Part shown: piece after piece, positions 37,478 through 46,714 of the stretch
Numbering within the stretch: position 1 is the first letter of the stretch
Layout: each line of letters begins with the position of its first letter
Source: an uncultured Colwellia sp.
GTDB taxonomy: Bacteria; Pseudomonadota; Gammaproteobacteria; Enterobacterales; Alteromonadaceae
DNA length: 64,000 nucleotides
Reading direction: 5' to 3'
Assembly: GCA_913061475.1 (NCBI GenBank)
Contig: CAJXUN010000012.1
Location: forward strand, 28,013-92,012
The notes under the pieces: generated by a model
The model's database searches: none
What the model was told of the DNA's origin: nothing
Seen by the model: only the letters and a program-made list of their open reading frames with translations
Position numbers and translations under genes: made by a program

Positions 37478-39088
37478 CTAAATAAAGTATTCAAATGAAA
37501 AGAGAAATACTAATGTAAAAATGAAGAAGCCAAATAGCGCATAGCATACTTTGTCAACTTTGCCTGGAACGAGATACCAACCTTTTTCTTTTTCTGGGGC
37601 GCCACTGTCAGCAAATACTTTCATTTGCCCCTTAATAGAATAAGGTGAATACTCAGCTTGTTTACCATCAATGGCAATACTAGCAATAATGGTGAAAACA
37701 ACATTTACAAATGCCCCTATTGCAGCATACCAAGGCCACGCTACATCAGTATAAATGGCTGTGTAGGTAACAGCTAACACACCAACAAAAGTGCCCACCA
37801 GTAAACCACGTTCTGTGGCGTGTTTAGAGAAAAATCCTAAACCAAACATACCTAGTTGTGCGCCAACAAAGTAGGACCCCACTTTACTTAATACCTCTAA
37901 AATAGAGCCTGTACTGTGCAAGTGATACATAATTGCAGGGAAAATAATGATGGCCGCCCAGAACACCGTGAACGCTCTTGATACATTCAGATAATGATCT
38001 TCACTTTCATTAGGTTTAAAGTATTTTTTATAAAAATCGAGTGTTGATACAGTAGATAAAGAATTAAACGCTGAGTCTAGACTTGACATAGAAGCAGCCA
38101 TTACTGCTGCAGCAATAATCCCCATCAAGCCAGGCATGCCGTATTCTGCGGCAAACTCTAAAATAATAGTATTCTCATTTTCAAACGGTTTACCTTGGTA
38201 ATAATTGTAAAATAAGATGCCTAAAATGATAAAAAAGAAATAGACAAAAAATGCTAAAAAACCCATTAATAAATATGATTTTTTCGCATCACCAATATTT
38301 TTTGCAGCTAACGTGCGCTGAACCATCATTTGGTTCGTGCCGTAAACGGTAATATGGTAGAGGGTCATGGCTAATATGCCGGACCAAACAGTGGTAGTAT
38401 TTGCAAAATCAAAGTCAAAGTTGAGTGGATTAGTTTTTCCTTGCGCCTTAAGTTGCGCTAAGCTTTCCATAACAGGCGTTGTGCTACTTTCGATAAGAGC
38501 ATACATAATAATGCCTGCACCCAAAAATAATATGCCTGACTGAATAACATCGGTCCAAATAACGGCTGTTATCCCACCCATCACGGTATAGATAAGCGCA
38601 ATTATCGTGACAATAAATATCGCTGTTATCTCAGGTATTCCCGTAATAAAGCTCAACACAATAGAGGTAGCGTACAACACAGCTGCAGAGCTCATGGTTT
38701 GCGAAACTAACCAAATACCCGAAACCAGTGCTCTTGCTTTCTTACCAAAACGCTTTTCTTGATATTCATAAATAGATGCGACACCCGCATTATAAAAGAA
38801 TGGAAAGAAAAAGGTGATAACCGCAATAATAACCAGAGGATAATTAAGGTGAATAGCAATCACTGATAAGCCGTCTTTATATGCCCATGCTGGCGCACCT
38901 AAAAACGTTAAAGCACTAACATACGTCGCAATAACTGAAATACCAATGGCCCACCAAGGCGTTTGTTTTTGACCTAAATAGAAATCGTTTGCTGTGTTAA
39001 CTTTTTTACTGATCACAAAACCGAGTAAAAGGTTAGCTAAGACGTAAACAATTAAAATTGTCCAATTAAGGGTTCCAAATTCTGTCAT
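37478..39088 (-). CDS. Sodium:solute symporter (SSS family)
   Basis: 536 residues with about 13-14 membrane helices. SSS hallmarks include NDFYLGQKQTPWWAIGIS near residue 32, EKRFGKKARAL near 110 and AAVMAASMSSLDSAFNSLST near 325-345 (Na2-site region). The family couples import of sugars, organic acids or amino acids to Na+, which suits a marine host. The operator palindrome at 39146-39161 sits 58 bp upstream, shared with the divergent SnoaL paralog 3. It is likely the inner-membrane importer for the island's substrate; the substrate cannot be read. Confidence 0.92.
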   Translation of the reverse strand: MTEFGTLNWTILIVYVLANLLLGFVISKKVNTANDFYLGQKQTPWWAIGISVIATYVSALTFLGAPAWAYKDGLSVIAIHLNYPLVIIAVITFFFPFFYNAGVASIYEYQEKRFGKKARALVSGIWLVSQTMSSAAVLYATSIVLSFITGIPEITAIFIVTIIALIYTVMGGITAVIWTDVIQSGILFLGAGIIMYALIESSTTPVMESLAQLKAQGKTNPLNFDFDFANTTTVWSGILAMTLYHITVYGTNQMMVQRTLAAKNIGDAKKSYLLMGFLAFFVYFFFIILGILFYNYYQGKPFENENTIILEFAAEYGMPGLMGIIAAAVMAASMSSLDSAFNSLSTVSTLDFYKKYFKPNESEDHYLNVSRAFTVFWAAIIIFPAIMYHLHSTGSILEVLSKVGSYFVGAQLGMFGLGFFSKHATERGLLVGTFVGVLAVTYTAIYTDVAWPWYAAIGAFVNVVFTIIASIAIDGKQAEYSPYSIKGQMKVFADSGAPEKEKGWYLVPGKVDKVCYALFGFFIFTLVFLFSFEYFI

Positions 39089-39145
39089 GCATATATCTCT
39101 TGTTGTTTATAATTATAATTATGATTTTTTGCTACTTCAATCAAT

Positions 39146-39161
39146 TTGACTTCGAAGTCAA
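39146..39161. promoter_or_regulatory. LacI-type operator, perfect 16-bp palindrome
   Basis: TTGACTTCGAAGTCAA lies between the divergent symporter operon and SnoaL paralog 3. It has the even, CG-centred symmetry usual for LacI-family sites. Confidence 0.8.
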
Positions 39162-39337
39162 TTAAACATAGCATTGTTTAAAATATTTTAAAAGCAGAAC
39201 TTGTAATAATTGATGGACATTGTTGTTTAAATATATTATTTATTTTTAGCATGCTGCCCATTTTATAATAAACTTTAACAAATGAAGTGTATTAAATTCA
39301 GCTAAATAACACATCATAGACATTGAGGAAAATATTC

Positions 39338-40351
39338 GTGAAAAGCATTGAGTCACAAAATAAAGAACTCGTTTTGGCATATTACCAAGCAATAGAGCAA
39401 GCTAACTCCGAAACCATTGGCGATGTATTATCACACTACATGAGTAACGATTGCCATTGGCATGGTGTGTACCCTTTTAACGAACAGATTGGCCCTGAAG
39501 CGATCAACCATACTTTTTGGCAACCTTTTCTAAAGTCGTTTAAAAATATTCAACGCCGACAAGACATATTTATGGCCGGTGTCAGTGGCAACGATGGGGC
39601 TCATTGGGTCACCAGTATGGGCCATTTTATGGTGCAATTTGATCAAGACTGGTTGGGTATTCCAAGATCGGGTCAAGTGGCAATGATTCGCTACGCTGAT
39701 TTCAACTGCATAGAAAACGGTAAAATTGTTCGCGCTGGTTTTTTCTGTGACATTATCAGTGTTATGCATCAAGTGGGTATCAACCCGCTACCTCAAGCCA
39801 CTGGACACTCCTTTATTTATCCTGGCCCAAGGACACATGATGGTATTCAGTTGACAGACTTTGCTCCTGAAGAAGGCCAAAAAACAATAGCTATACTCAA
39901 TCAAATGATTGAAGACTTTTCACAACTTAACCAAACCGCTAATGACAATTACCCACCTGAAATATTGGAAAGAACATGGTCAAAAGATATGGTTTGGTAT
40001 GGCCCTGCGGGTATTGGAGCTACATACACCATCCCAAAATTTCAAGAACAGCACTCCTATCCTTTTAGGCAAGGTTTAAAAGATAAAAAATTTAATGGTC
40101 ATATTTGCCGTTACGCTGAAGGTAATTATGCTTGTTTCTTTGGATGGCCTAATTTAACCAGCACACCTTCTGGCGGTTTTTTAGGATTACCCGGTGGTAA
40201 TTTGCCTGCAGACATGCGTGTAGTTGATGTTTATCGCAGAGAAGGCGATAAACTTATTGAAAACTGGGTACTAATCGATATTCCTTATTGGTTAAAACAA
40301 CAAGGCTTAGATATTCTTGAGCGCAGTAGAAAAATAAACAATCCAAGTTAG
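39338..40351 (+). CDS. Two-domain SnoaL-like protein (ester-cyclase-type), island paralog 3
   Basis: 337 residues from GTG 39338 (GAGGA 8 nt upstream); a TTG 15 nt earlier is less likely. It consists of two SnoaL-like units, about 1-150 and 180-330. The second unit carries the group signature WYGPAGIG (220-227), then FFGWPNLTSTPSGGFLGLPG and NWVLIDIPYWLKQQGLD. Paralogs 4 and 5 share these positions. It is probably soluble and cytoplasmic. NTF2-like 'ester cyclases' are annotated by similarity to SnoaL, but no reaction is proven for this subgroup. Confidence 0.82.
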   Translation: MKSIESQNKELVLAYYQAIEQANSETIGDVLSHYMSNDCHWHGVYPFNEQIGPEAINHTFWQPFLKSFKNIQRRQDIFMAGVSGNDGAHWVTSMGHFMVQFDQDWLGIPRSGQVAMIRYADFNCIENGKIVRAGFFCDIISVMHQVGINPLPQATGHSFIYPGPRTHDGIQLTDFAPEEGQKTIAILNQMIEDFSQLNQTANDNYPPEILERTWSKDMVWYGPAGIGATYTIPKFQEQHSYPFRQGLKDKKFNGHICRYAEGNYACFFGWPNLTSTPSGGFLGLPGGNLPADMRVVDVYRREGDKLIENWVLIDIPYWLKQQGLDILERSRKINNPS

Positions 40352-40392
40352 AGCATCAAATAAAATTACTGTTCACACTTGTATTAAGGTAT

Positions 40393-40424
40393 AAAAAGGG
40401 TAGCGATTAACGTTTTCCCTTTTT
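40393..40424. terminator. Hairpin terminator between convergent genes
   Basis: AAAAAGGG ... CCCTTTTT, with an outer GTATTAA / TTAATAC stem. It can serve both paralog 3 (plus) and paralog 4 (minus). Confidence 0.75.
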
Positions 40425-40528
40425 ATTAATACCGTCTGATAATTATTTAGGCTAAGTTAAATGGAGCCAATTGATTAGCGCGATTAGTAACCTATTTATT
40501 GATCACCTTTGCTGGTTGACCTTAATGA

Positions 40529-41500
40529 TTAATCTAATTTCCCAGCAAATTGCTGTTTCATCATGGCGAAAACATCTAAGCCCATTTGCATACACATATC
40601 AATAATATCAATAGCCACCCAATTCTCTTTCAACAGTTCCCCGTCTCTACGCCAAATGTCCATAACACGTAAAGATAGCTCTTTATTACATGGTGGTAAA
40701 CCTAGCCATCCCCCTACAGAATGGGTGCCATGCATATGTGGCCAACCACCTGTTGCAACATAGTTATTATGTGCAACCAACGTCGCTTTATGATCAACAC
40801 TTCGATCAGGGAAGCTAAATACAAATGGCCCTTGATGATTATTTCTGAACCCTTCTATGCCACGTGTGGTACCAATACCTGCTGGTCCGTACCACATAAA
40901 ATCATCATGCCAAAAATTTTGTAACTGCATGCTTTGCAATGATTTACCATCAAAGCGACCTAGTTCATCAAGCATGTCAATAATAAGTTGTTGAGATTTT
41001 TTTGCTTCAATATCGTCTGATGCACCGTAACACAAGCCATCCATCGTTGTTGGCGGCATAACTAAGCCATCGTGACCTAGACTATTTCTTAATGGGTTAA
41101 CGCCCGCTTGATTCATTGCATCTAAAAAATCAACAATGATATAACACGTTTTAATTTTTTCATTTTTAAATTTAACAAGTTCGGTATAACGTAAATATAA
41201 GGTTCTATTAGTGGCAGGAATACCCAATAAATCCTGTGTAAATGTGCCAATAAAATAGCCCGTGCCTGCTGCCCATTGCTCTCCTTCGTATTGGCTTTCT
41301 AAATGAATAAATGGCTTTCTTTCAAGATCAGGTAACGCGGTAATTAATGGCTGCCAAAACTGACTTAACATTTGTGCTTTATTATGAAGATTATTAATCG
41401 GCGAACTAGCATGCCATTGCACATCTTCTGTAATATAGTCATCAATACTGTCAGTAGAAGATTTAAGTTGCTGATAAAATTTATCTAAAAGTGTCGTCAT
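40529..41500 (-). CDS. Two-domain SnoaL-like protein, island paralog 4
   Basis: 323 residues with the same two-unit build as paralog 3. The first unit ends near IIVDFLDAMNQAGVNPL (about 121-137), a segment that aligns with DIISVMHQVGINPL of paralog 3. The second unit has WYGPAGIG at 203-210, GGWLGLPP and ENWVAIDIIDMCMQMGLD. Its promoter is shared with paralog 5 across the operator at 41584. Gene duplication inside the island is evident from the motif order, but identity looks low, so the copies may have separate roles. Confidence 0.82.
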   Translation of the reverse strand: MTTLLDKFYQQLKSSTDSIDDYITEDVQWHASSPINNLHNKAQMLSQFWQPLITALPDLERKPFIHLESQYEGEQWAAGTGYFIGTFTQDLLGIPATNRTLYLRYTELVKFKNEKIKTCYIIVDFLDAMNQAGVNPLRNSLGHDGLVMPPTTMDGLCYGASDDIEAKKSQQLIIDMLDELGRFDGKSLQSMQLQNFWHDDFMWYGPAGIGTTRGIEGFRNNHQGPFVFSFPDRSVDHKATLVAHNNYVATGGWPHMHGTHSVGGWLGLPPCNKELSLRVMDIWRRDGELLKENWVAIDIIDMCMQMGLDVFAMMKQQFAGKLD

Positions 41501-41583
41501 TTAATTTCTCCATCTAAAAAGTTACTTTTTACGTTATGCATGTATTAATACTTGCATTATATTTTTGGCAGAGTACCATTAAA

Positions 41584-41597
41584 TGACTTCGAAGTCA
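41584..41597. promoter_or_regulatory. LacI-type operator, perfect 14-bp palindrome
   Basis: TGACTTCGAAGTCA between divergent paralogs 4 and 5, matching the core of the 39146 site exactly. Confidence 0.8.
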
Positions 41598-41660
41598 CAG
41601 CTTGTTTAACCTTCATTAATAGATTAAAGATTATCGTCAAAATTTTTCAACGAGAGCGAC

Positions 41661-42665
41661 ATGACAACATTACAAGACAAACACAAAACATTACTCGAAC
41701 CTTTAAGGGATGCTTTATATAACTTTGAAAATACAACCGTATTAACTGAACTAAATAAAGTATTAGCACCTAATGTACTCGTACAGTTGTCATTCCCACT
41801 TGAAACAATGCAAGGTGCACGGTCTTTTTTTGAAACTGCTTATGCCCCACTACATAAGGCTATTCCTGATTTAGAGCGTAGAGAAACCATAGTGGTGGCT
41901 GGTCATAGTGAAGACAAAAGTCACTGGGTTGGCTTTTGTGGCTATTACACCGGTAGCTTTGAAAGCAGCTGGCTAGATATCCCGCCTACAGGCCACCAAA
42001 TATCAATGCGATTTCATGAATTTTATCGTATTGAAAATAACCTTGTTGTCGAAATACAAGCACTTTGGGATATTCCTGAAGTGATGATGCAAGCGAATGC
42101 TTGGCCCATGGTACCAAGTTTAGGTAGAGAATGGCATGTGCCCGCACCAGCAACACAAGATGGCGTTAATATTCAAGATGCTCACTTAGCAGCGAAGAGT
42201 GTAAAGCTAGTTGAAGACATGTGTAACTCGTTAAGCGAATATGCCACAGGTGGTGTGGAAGCAATGGCGCTTGATAAATACTGGCATCCAAAATGTAGTT
42301 GGTATGGCCCATCTGGCATTGGTACAGGTAGAGGAATAAAAGGCTTTCGCAATTGGCATCAAATTCCCTTTCTAAATGGTATGCCTAATCGGGTGGGCGA
42401 TGTAGAAAAAGGTTACTTATTTGGTGAAGGTAATTATGTTGGTTTTACCGCATGGCCTGGTATGAAAATGACCATTAGCAACGATGGTTGGTTAGGTATT
42501 GCACCTGCAAATCAGCAAATAACCATGCGTAGTTTAGATTTTTGGCGTTGTGAAAATGGGCTACTTAGAGAAAACTGGGTACTAATTGATTTACTGCATG
42601 TATATCATCAACTCAACGTTGATGTGCTTGGCAGAATGAAGGACTTTAATAAAGCACGATATTAA
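41661..42665 (+). CDS. Two-domain SnoaL-like protein, island paralog 5
   Basis: 334 residues, two SnoaL-like units. The second carries WYGPSGIG (214-221), GRGIKGFRNWHQIPF, DGWLGIAP and ENWVLIDLLHVYHQLNVD. The first unit includes IPDLERRETIVVAG, matching LPDLERKPFIHLES of paralog 4. GAG-type ribosome site (gagagcgac) before ATG 41661. It ends at a bidirectional terminator shared with the aldolase operon. Confidence 0.82.
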   Translation: MTTLQDKHKTLLEPLRDALYNFENTTVLTELNKVLAPNVLVQLSFPLETMQGARSFFETAYAPLHKAIPDLERRETIVVAGHSEDKSHWVGFCGYYTGSFESSWLDIPPTGHQISMRFHEFYRIENNLVVEIQALWDIPEVMMQANAWPMVPSLGREWHVPAPATQDGVNIQDAHLAAKSVKLVEDMCNSLSEYATGGVEAMALDKYWHPKCSWYGPSGIGTGRGIKGFRNWHQIPFLNGMPNRVGDVEKGYLFGEGNYVGFTAWPGMKMTISNDGWLGIAPANQQITMRSLDFWRCENGLLRENWVLIDLLHVYHQLNVDVLGRMKDFNKARY

Positions 42666-42690
42666 TGATGTTAAAACATAAGCGATTAAA

Positions 42691-42711
42691 AAAGCGCCTG
42701 TTTGGCGCTTT
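42691..42711. terminator. Bidirectional terminator
   Basis: AAAGCGCC - TGTTT - GGCGCTTT between convergent paralog 5 and the aldolase gene. Confidence 0.8.
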
Positions 42712-42743
42712 ATGCTTTGTTCATCATTACATCAGAAAATGAC

Positions 42744-43514
42744 CTAATTTTTACTCTTTGCTATTGCATCAGTAAATGTTTGCTTTAATTGCGCGGCCCC
42801 GCTCAGCATAAAATTATGATCAGAACCTAATAAAAACAAACTAACCCCCATAGCAATCCAACGCGGTAGTTCGTTCAAATCACCCACAAACATCCCACAA
42901 TTTTTTCCATGCTTATTTGCTGCATCAACGACTTTTTCAACAGCTGCCATTACATCTGGGTGGCTTGCATTCGTGTGCTCTAAAGCAACAGTAAGATCCA
43001 TGCGGCCAATAAAAATGCAGTCGATACCTTCTACTTGGCATATTTCATCAATATTATTTACCGCTTCCATATCTTCAATTTGGGCAATAACACAAGTTTG
43101 ATTAGCATTATTTTTTAAGTTTTCAGGTAGTTTTTGGGTTGTATAGCTGGCAAACCTTGTAGAGCCAGCATACCCTCGCCCTTCTGGGCCATAAAAGCAT
43201 TTTTTAACCACTGCGCGTGCATGTTCAGCATTAAGTATATGTGGTAGTACCACACCATCAGCGCCGATATCTAAAGCATTTAATATTGACGAGTTTTCTG
43301 TATTAGGTACACGAATAATCACCGGTTTTTGTTGAGACTTTGCCGCTAATACGCATTTATCAAGGTCAGCTCTATCAAAAGGAGCGTGTTCCGCATCTAA
43401 ACATAAAACATCAAGGCTTGTGTGCGCTAACACTTCCGTATTATGAAAATGTGGTGTTTTAATAAAAGTGCCAATAATAGGCTGTTTTTTAGCTAATTTA
43501 TTTTTTAAAGACAT
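42744..43514 (-). CDS. HpcH/HpaI-type class II aldolase
   Basis: 256 residues with a PEP/pyruvate-type TIM barrel. Visible are DAEHAPFDRADL near residue 40 (the metal/substrate region of HpaI-type enzymes), GADGVVLPHI near 84 and VIAQIEDMEAV near 142 with the metal-binding Glu. Relatives cleave 4-hydroxy-2-oxo acids to pyruvate (or a pyruvate analogue) plus an aldehyde, using a divalent metal. It is last in the operon hisD-like, lacI-type, hydrolase, aldolase, so it probably performs the final carbon-carbon cleavage of the pathway. Substrate unknown. Confidence 0.9.
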   Translation of the reverse strand: MSLKNKLAKKQPIIGTFIKTPHFHNTEVLAHTSLDVLCLDAEHAPFDRADLDKCVLAAKSQQKPVIIRVPNTENSSILNALDIGADGVVLPHILNAEHARAVVKKCFYGPEGRGYAGSTRFASYTTQKLPENLKNNANQTCVIAQIEDMEAVNNIDEICQVEGIDCIFIGRMDLTVALEHTNASHPDVMAAVEKVVDAANKHGKNCGMFVGDLNELPRWIAMGVSLFLLGSDHNFMLSGAAQLKQTFTDAIAKSKN

Positions 43515-43544
43515 GACAGTTAACCTATGATTTAGATGATGAAG

Positions 43545-44252
43545 TTACAATGAGTGTGACGAATACCATTTAGCCAATAATGCTGAAACCTGCTCTGCTT
43601 GCTCTAAAGGTGAGAAGTGCCCACACTCCTCAAGTAAAGCTATTTCACTATGCTTCAACGCCTCATGCATCATTTTTTGGTGTTGTGCTGGGCATATTTT
43701 GTCTTGCATTCCTCCAATAATAAGCACCTCAACGTCAAGTTTTTCTAGTGTCGATAATGAATCATCACGACCTTCTAATGCTAATGCTTGCGCTTCAAAA
43801 CAATGAGCACCTAATGTTTCAGCCATATCAACAATCGTTTTCTCATGTTGGCTGTTAGTGGTATATAGATAATTGGGAAGAAACGTTTTCGTAATTAAGT
43901 CGGTAAAAGCACCTGAACGGGCTTGTTTAATTTGTGCAGCGCGAGGCGCTTTTCGTTCAGGAAGATCACCATGACAATTACTATTTACTAGTGCCAATTT
44001 TGCAATAAGATCCGGTCGTGTTTTTGCTAATGCTATTGCCACAATGCCGCCCATAGAAAAGCCTATCAAGGCGCAAGGTTTGTTATTAGCTGCGACAATG
44101 ACTTTCTCAGCCATTTCTACCAGTGTTTTTTCGGTAGTAAATTGCACAACTTTAATGTTATCGCAAAGTGCTGCAAGATGGTTTACCTGATGAGTAAACA
44201 TTGCCCCCGTACACAAAGTGCCGGGTAAAATTAATATCGGTAATTGAGACAT
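43545..44252 (-). CDS. Alpha/beta hydrolase
   Basis: 235 residues. The nucleophile elbow is GFSMGG near residue 64, an Asp follows in GGMQDKICP and the His is in EECGHFSPLEQ, giving a full Ser-Asp-His triad. Length and motif spacing resemble enol-lactonase (PcaD/RutD-like) hydrolases. No signal peptide. It may open an ester or lactone in the island's pathway. It starts 61 nt after the regulator gene and 30 nt precede the aldolase gene. Confidence 0.88.
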   Translation of the reverse strand: MSQLPILILPGTLCTGAMFTHQVNHLAALCDNIKVVQFTTEKTLVEMAEKVIVAANNKPCALIGFSMGGIVAIALAKTRPDLIAKLALVNSNCHGDLPERKAPRAAQIKQARSGAFTDLITKTFLPNYLYTTNSQHEKTIVDMAETLGAHCFEAQALALEGRDDSLSTLEKLDVEVLIIGGMQDKICPAQHQKMMHEALKHSEIALLEECGHFSPLEQAEQVSALLAKWYSSHSL

Positions 44253-44313
44253 GTATTTTCACTTTATAAGGCTTAGCGATATACCTATCTCAATTTGTTG
44301 AGTAGGCAAATAG

Positions 44314-45321
44314 CTATATGCGTTTAACTGAATTACCTTTTATCAACGCGCCTGTTAAAACACGTGATTCTGGCGGTGAATCAGGATTTTCAATATGCTC
44401 TAATAACATTTCGATAGCAGCTTTTACTAGTTGCTCAAGCGGCTGCTTAATCGTTGTTATTTGATAGCTTTTCCAAGCTGAAGACGTAATGCCATCAAAA
44501 CCAACAACCGACATGTCATTTGGAATATGAATATTATGGTTATCACGTGCTTCATCAATAACACCAATAGCCATCGTATCGTTACTACAAATAACAGCAT
44601 CAGGCGTTGGATTTTTCTCAAGCCATTGAGCTAAGCAATCTCGACCTGATTGATAAGAGTAATCCCCAAACAATACAGATACATCTTTGGCACCGAACTG
44701 TTTTAATAAACTTAACGCTATTTCTCGTCGCTCGTTAGCAACATCTGAATCTTTAGGGCCAGACAAGACTAAATAATTTTTAGGATTACTCTGCTCAAGC
44801 TCAAGAATAAGCTGTTTAATACCTTGTTCGTGATTACAACAAACGGTATTTGCCATAGCACCTGGTACGTTTCGATTGTACAAAACGACCGGTATTTTAT
44901 GCTGTTCAAATTGTGCGAGTTTTTCACTTTCAAAATGTGCAGCAAGTGCAATAACGCCATCAACTTGGAATGTCCATATTTGCTCAAATAAGTCATCGAG
45001 CCCTTCAGCGTCATCTAAAGTAAACAACAATACACGCTTATTTCGCGCAGCCAGCTGCTTACTTACTTGTGAAAGCACTTCAGGATAATTAACGTTAGCT
45101 CGTGATGACACAATAACTGCCACCATACCCGACTGTTTAGTAATTAACATTCTGGCAATCGCATTAGGCCGATAACCCATTGCGTTTGCTGCTGTCATTA
45201 CCTTATCGCGTGTTTTTTGAGAAACACTTAAGCCAGGTCTAAATACACGTGAAACGGCAGATTGAGATACACCCGCTTCACGCGCAACGTCATAAGAAGT
45301 TACTTTTTTATTTCTAGTCAA
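44314..45321 (-). CDS. LacI-family transcriptional regulator of the island
   Basis: 335 residues starting at TTG 45321, only 3 nt after the hisD-like stop, with AGGG upstream. The helix-turn-helix TSYDVAREAGVSQSAVSRVF occupies about 8-27 and the hinge-helix region GYRPNAIARML follows. The rest is a periplasmic-binding-protein-like effector domain with PKDSDVANERR and GFDGITSSAWKS. Six matches to one palindrome in the island's promoter regions are its likely operators. Since one lies ahead of its own operon (46681), it should control itself. The inducer is unknown. Confidence 0.93.
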   Translation of the reverse strand: MTRNKKVTSYDVAREAGVSQSAVSRVFRPGLSVSQKTRDKVMTAANAMGYRPNAIARMLITKQSGMVAVIVSSRANVNYPEVLSQVSKQLAARNKRVLLFTLDDAEGLDDLFEQIWTFQVDGVIALAAHFESEKLAQFEQHKIPVVLYNRNVPGAMANTVCCNHEQGIKQLILELEQSNPKNYLVLSGPKDSDVANERREIALSLLKQFGAKDVSVLFGDYSYQSGRDCLAQWLEKNPTPDAVICSNDTMAIGVIDEARDNHNIHIPNDMSVVGFDGITSSAWKSYQITTIKQPLEQLVKAAIEMLLEHIENPDSPPESRVLTGALIKGNSVKRI

Positions 45322-45324
45322 TGT

Positions 45325-46599
45325 TTACCCTTTATATCTTCTCAAGCGGATATCAGCTTGCTCCTTATGCCCGGCAAAACCTTCAACTGCACATAATCTA
45401 GAGCAATATTCACCCACAATAACAGAAGCTTCTTCTGTTGCGCTTTGGAACGTACACGTTTTAATAAACTTACCTACCCATAAGCCGCCAGTATAACGTG
45501 CTGCCTTACGAGTTGGAAGTGTATGATTTGTACCGATACATTTGTCGCCGTACGATACATTCGTTTCTGGACCTAAAAATAGAGCACCAAAATTACGCAT
45601 ATTTTCTTTAAAATATGGTACGTTTTGAGTCATGACTTGCACATGTTCAAAGGCTAAGTCGTTGGCAACTTCAACCATTTCTTCGTAAGTATCACAAACG
45701 ATAACTTCGCCATAGTCACGCCATGCAGCACCTGCAACATCTGCGGTAGGTAAAATCGTCAACTGTCGTTCAATTTCTGCCAACGTATCTTTTGCCAATT
45801 TATGGCTATTCGTTAGTAATATTGCTGGAGATGTTGGCCCATGTTCTGCTTGACCTAATAAGTCAGCTGCACACAATTCACCATCAACACTTTCATCTGC
45901 AATAACAAGTGTTTCTGTTGGCCCCGCAAATAAATCAATACCTACTCGTCCAAACAATTGGCGCTTAGCTTCAGCAACAAATGCGTTACCAGGGCCAACA
46001 ATCATATCAACAGGTGCAATGGTTTCTGTACCAATAGCCATTGCGGCTATCGCTTGAACACCACCAAAACAGTAGATTTCATCTGCGCCGGCAAGATCCA
46101 TCGCCACAACAATCGCAGGAGAAGGTCTGCCATTAAAAGGAGGAGCGGCCGCGATTACACGCTTTACGCCCGCAACTTTAGCCGTTACCACACTCATATG
46201 TGCAGAGGCTACTAACGGATACTTACCACCCGGTACATAACAACCAACACTTTCCATTGGAATGTGTTTGTGACCTAACGTAACGCCTGGAAGTGTCTCA
46301 ACTTCAACGTCTTTCATTGAATCACGTTGAATTTGAGCAAAATTTCGTACTTGAGTTTGTGCCCATTTAATATCTTCAATCACACTGTCATCAAGTTCTT
46401 CGTAGCAGGCTGAAATTTCTTCCTTACTCAACCTAAATGACTTCGGATTCCACTTATCAAAGGTTTCAGAGTATTTTGCAATCGCGCTATCTCCGTCATT
46501 TTCAACATCTTCAATAATGGTTTCAACTGTTGACTTAACCTGCTGTAAAAATTCTTTTTTTTCTTCTTCTTCCTTACCTTTTTTAACATATTTTATCAT
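45325..46599 (-). CDS. HisD-like dehydrogenase (histidinol dehydrogenase family, catabolic type)
   Basis: 424 residues of the HisD family. [39 protein letters not shown] and [14 protein letters not shown] (each quoted in part) correspond to the conserved core; QAEHGPTS holds metal/active-site residues and the tail has [13 protein letters not shown] lies 8 nt before the ATG. True HisD oxidises histidinol, but this copy stands with a LacI-type regulator, an aldolase and a hydrolase. It therefore resembles catabolic relatives such as sulfopropanediol dehydrogenase (HpsN), which oxidise an alcohol to an acid with NAD+ in two steps. The substrate here is not known. Confidence 0.88.
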   Translation of the reverse strand: MIKYVKKGKEEEEKKEFLQQVKSTVETIIEDVENDGDSAIAKYSETFDKWNPKSFRLSKEEISACYEELDDSVIEDIKWAQTQVRNFAQIQRDSMKDVEVETLPGVTLGHKHIPMESVGCYVPGGKYPLVASAHMSVVTAKVAGVKRVIAAAPPFNGRPSPAIVVAMDLAGADEIYCFGGVQAIAAMAIGTETIAPVDMIVGPGNAFVAEAKRQLFGRVGIDLFAGPTETLVIADESVDGELCAADLLGQAEHGPTSPAILLTNSHKLAKDTLAEIERQLTILPTADVAGAAWRDYGEVIVCDTYEEMVEVANDLAFEHVQVMTQNVPYFKENMRNFGALFLGPETNVSYGDKCIGTNHTLPTRKAARYTGGLWVGKFIKTCTFQSATEEASVIVGEYCSRLCAVEGFAGHKEQADIRLRRYKG

Positions 46600-46680
46600 T
46601 TTATAGTCTCCGATATATTTTAGCTAAACTAAACATTATTTTCATAATGTTCTTGAATATGAACAAACCTTACGCAATAA

Positions 46681-46694
46681 TGACTTCGAATGCA
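46681..46694. promoter_or_regulatory. LacI-type operator (TGACTTCGAATGCA)
   Basis: 12 of 14 positions match the island consensus. It sits between the divergent hisD-like operon and the SDR-cupin operon, 20 bp before the SDR start. Confidence 0.65.
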
Positions 46695-46714
46695 ATAATG
46701 ATTTTGAGATATTT

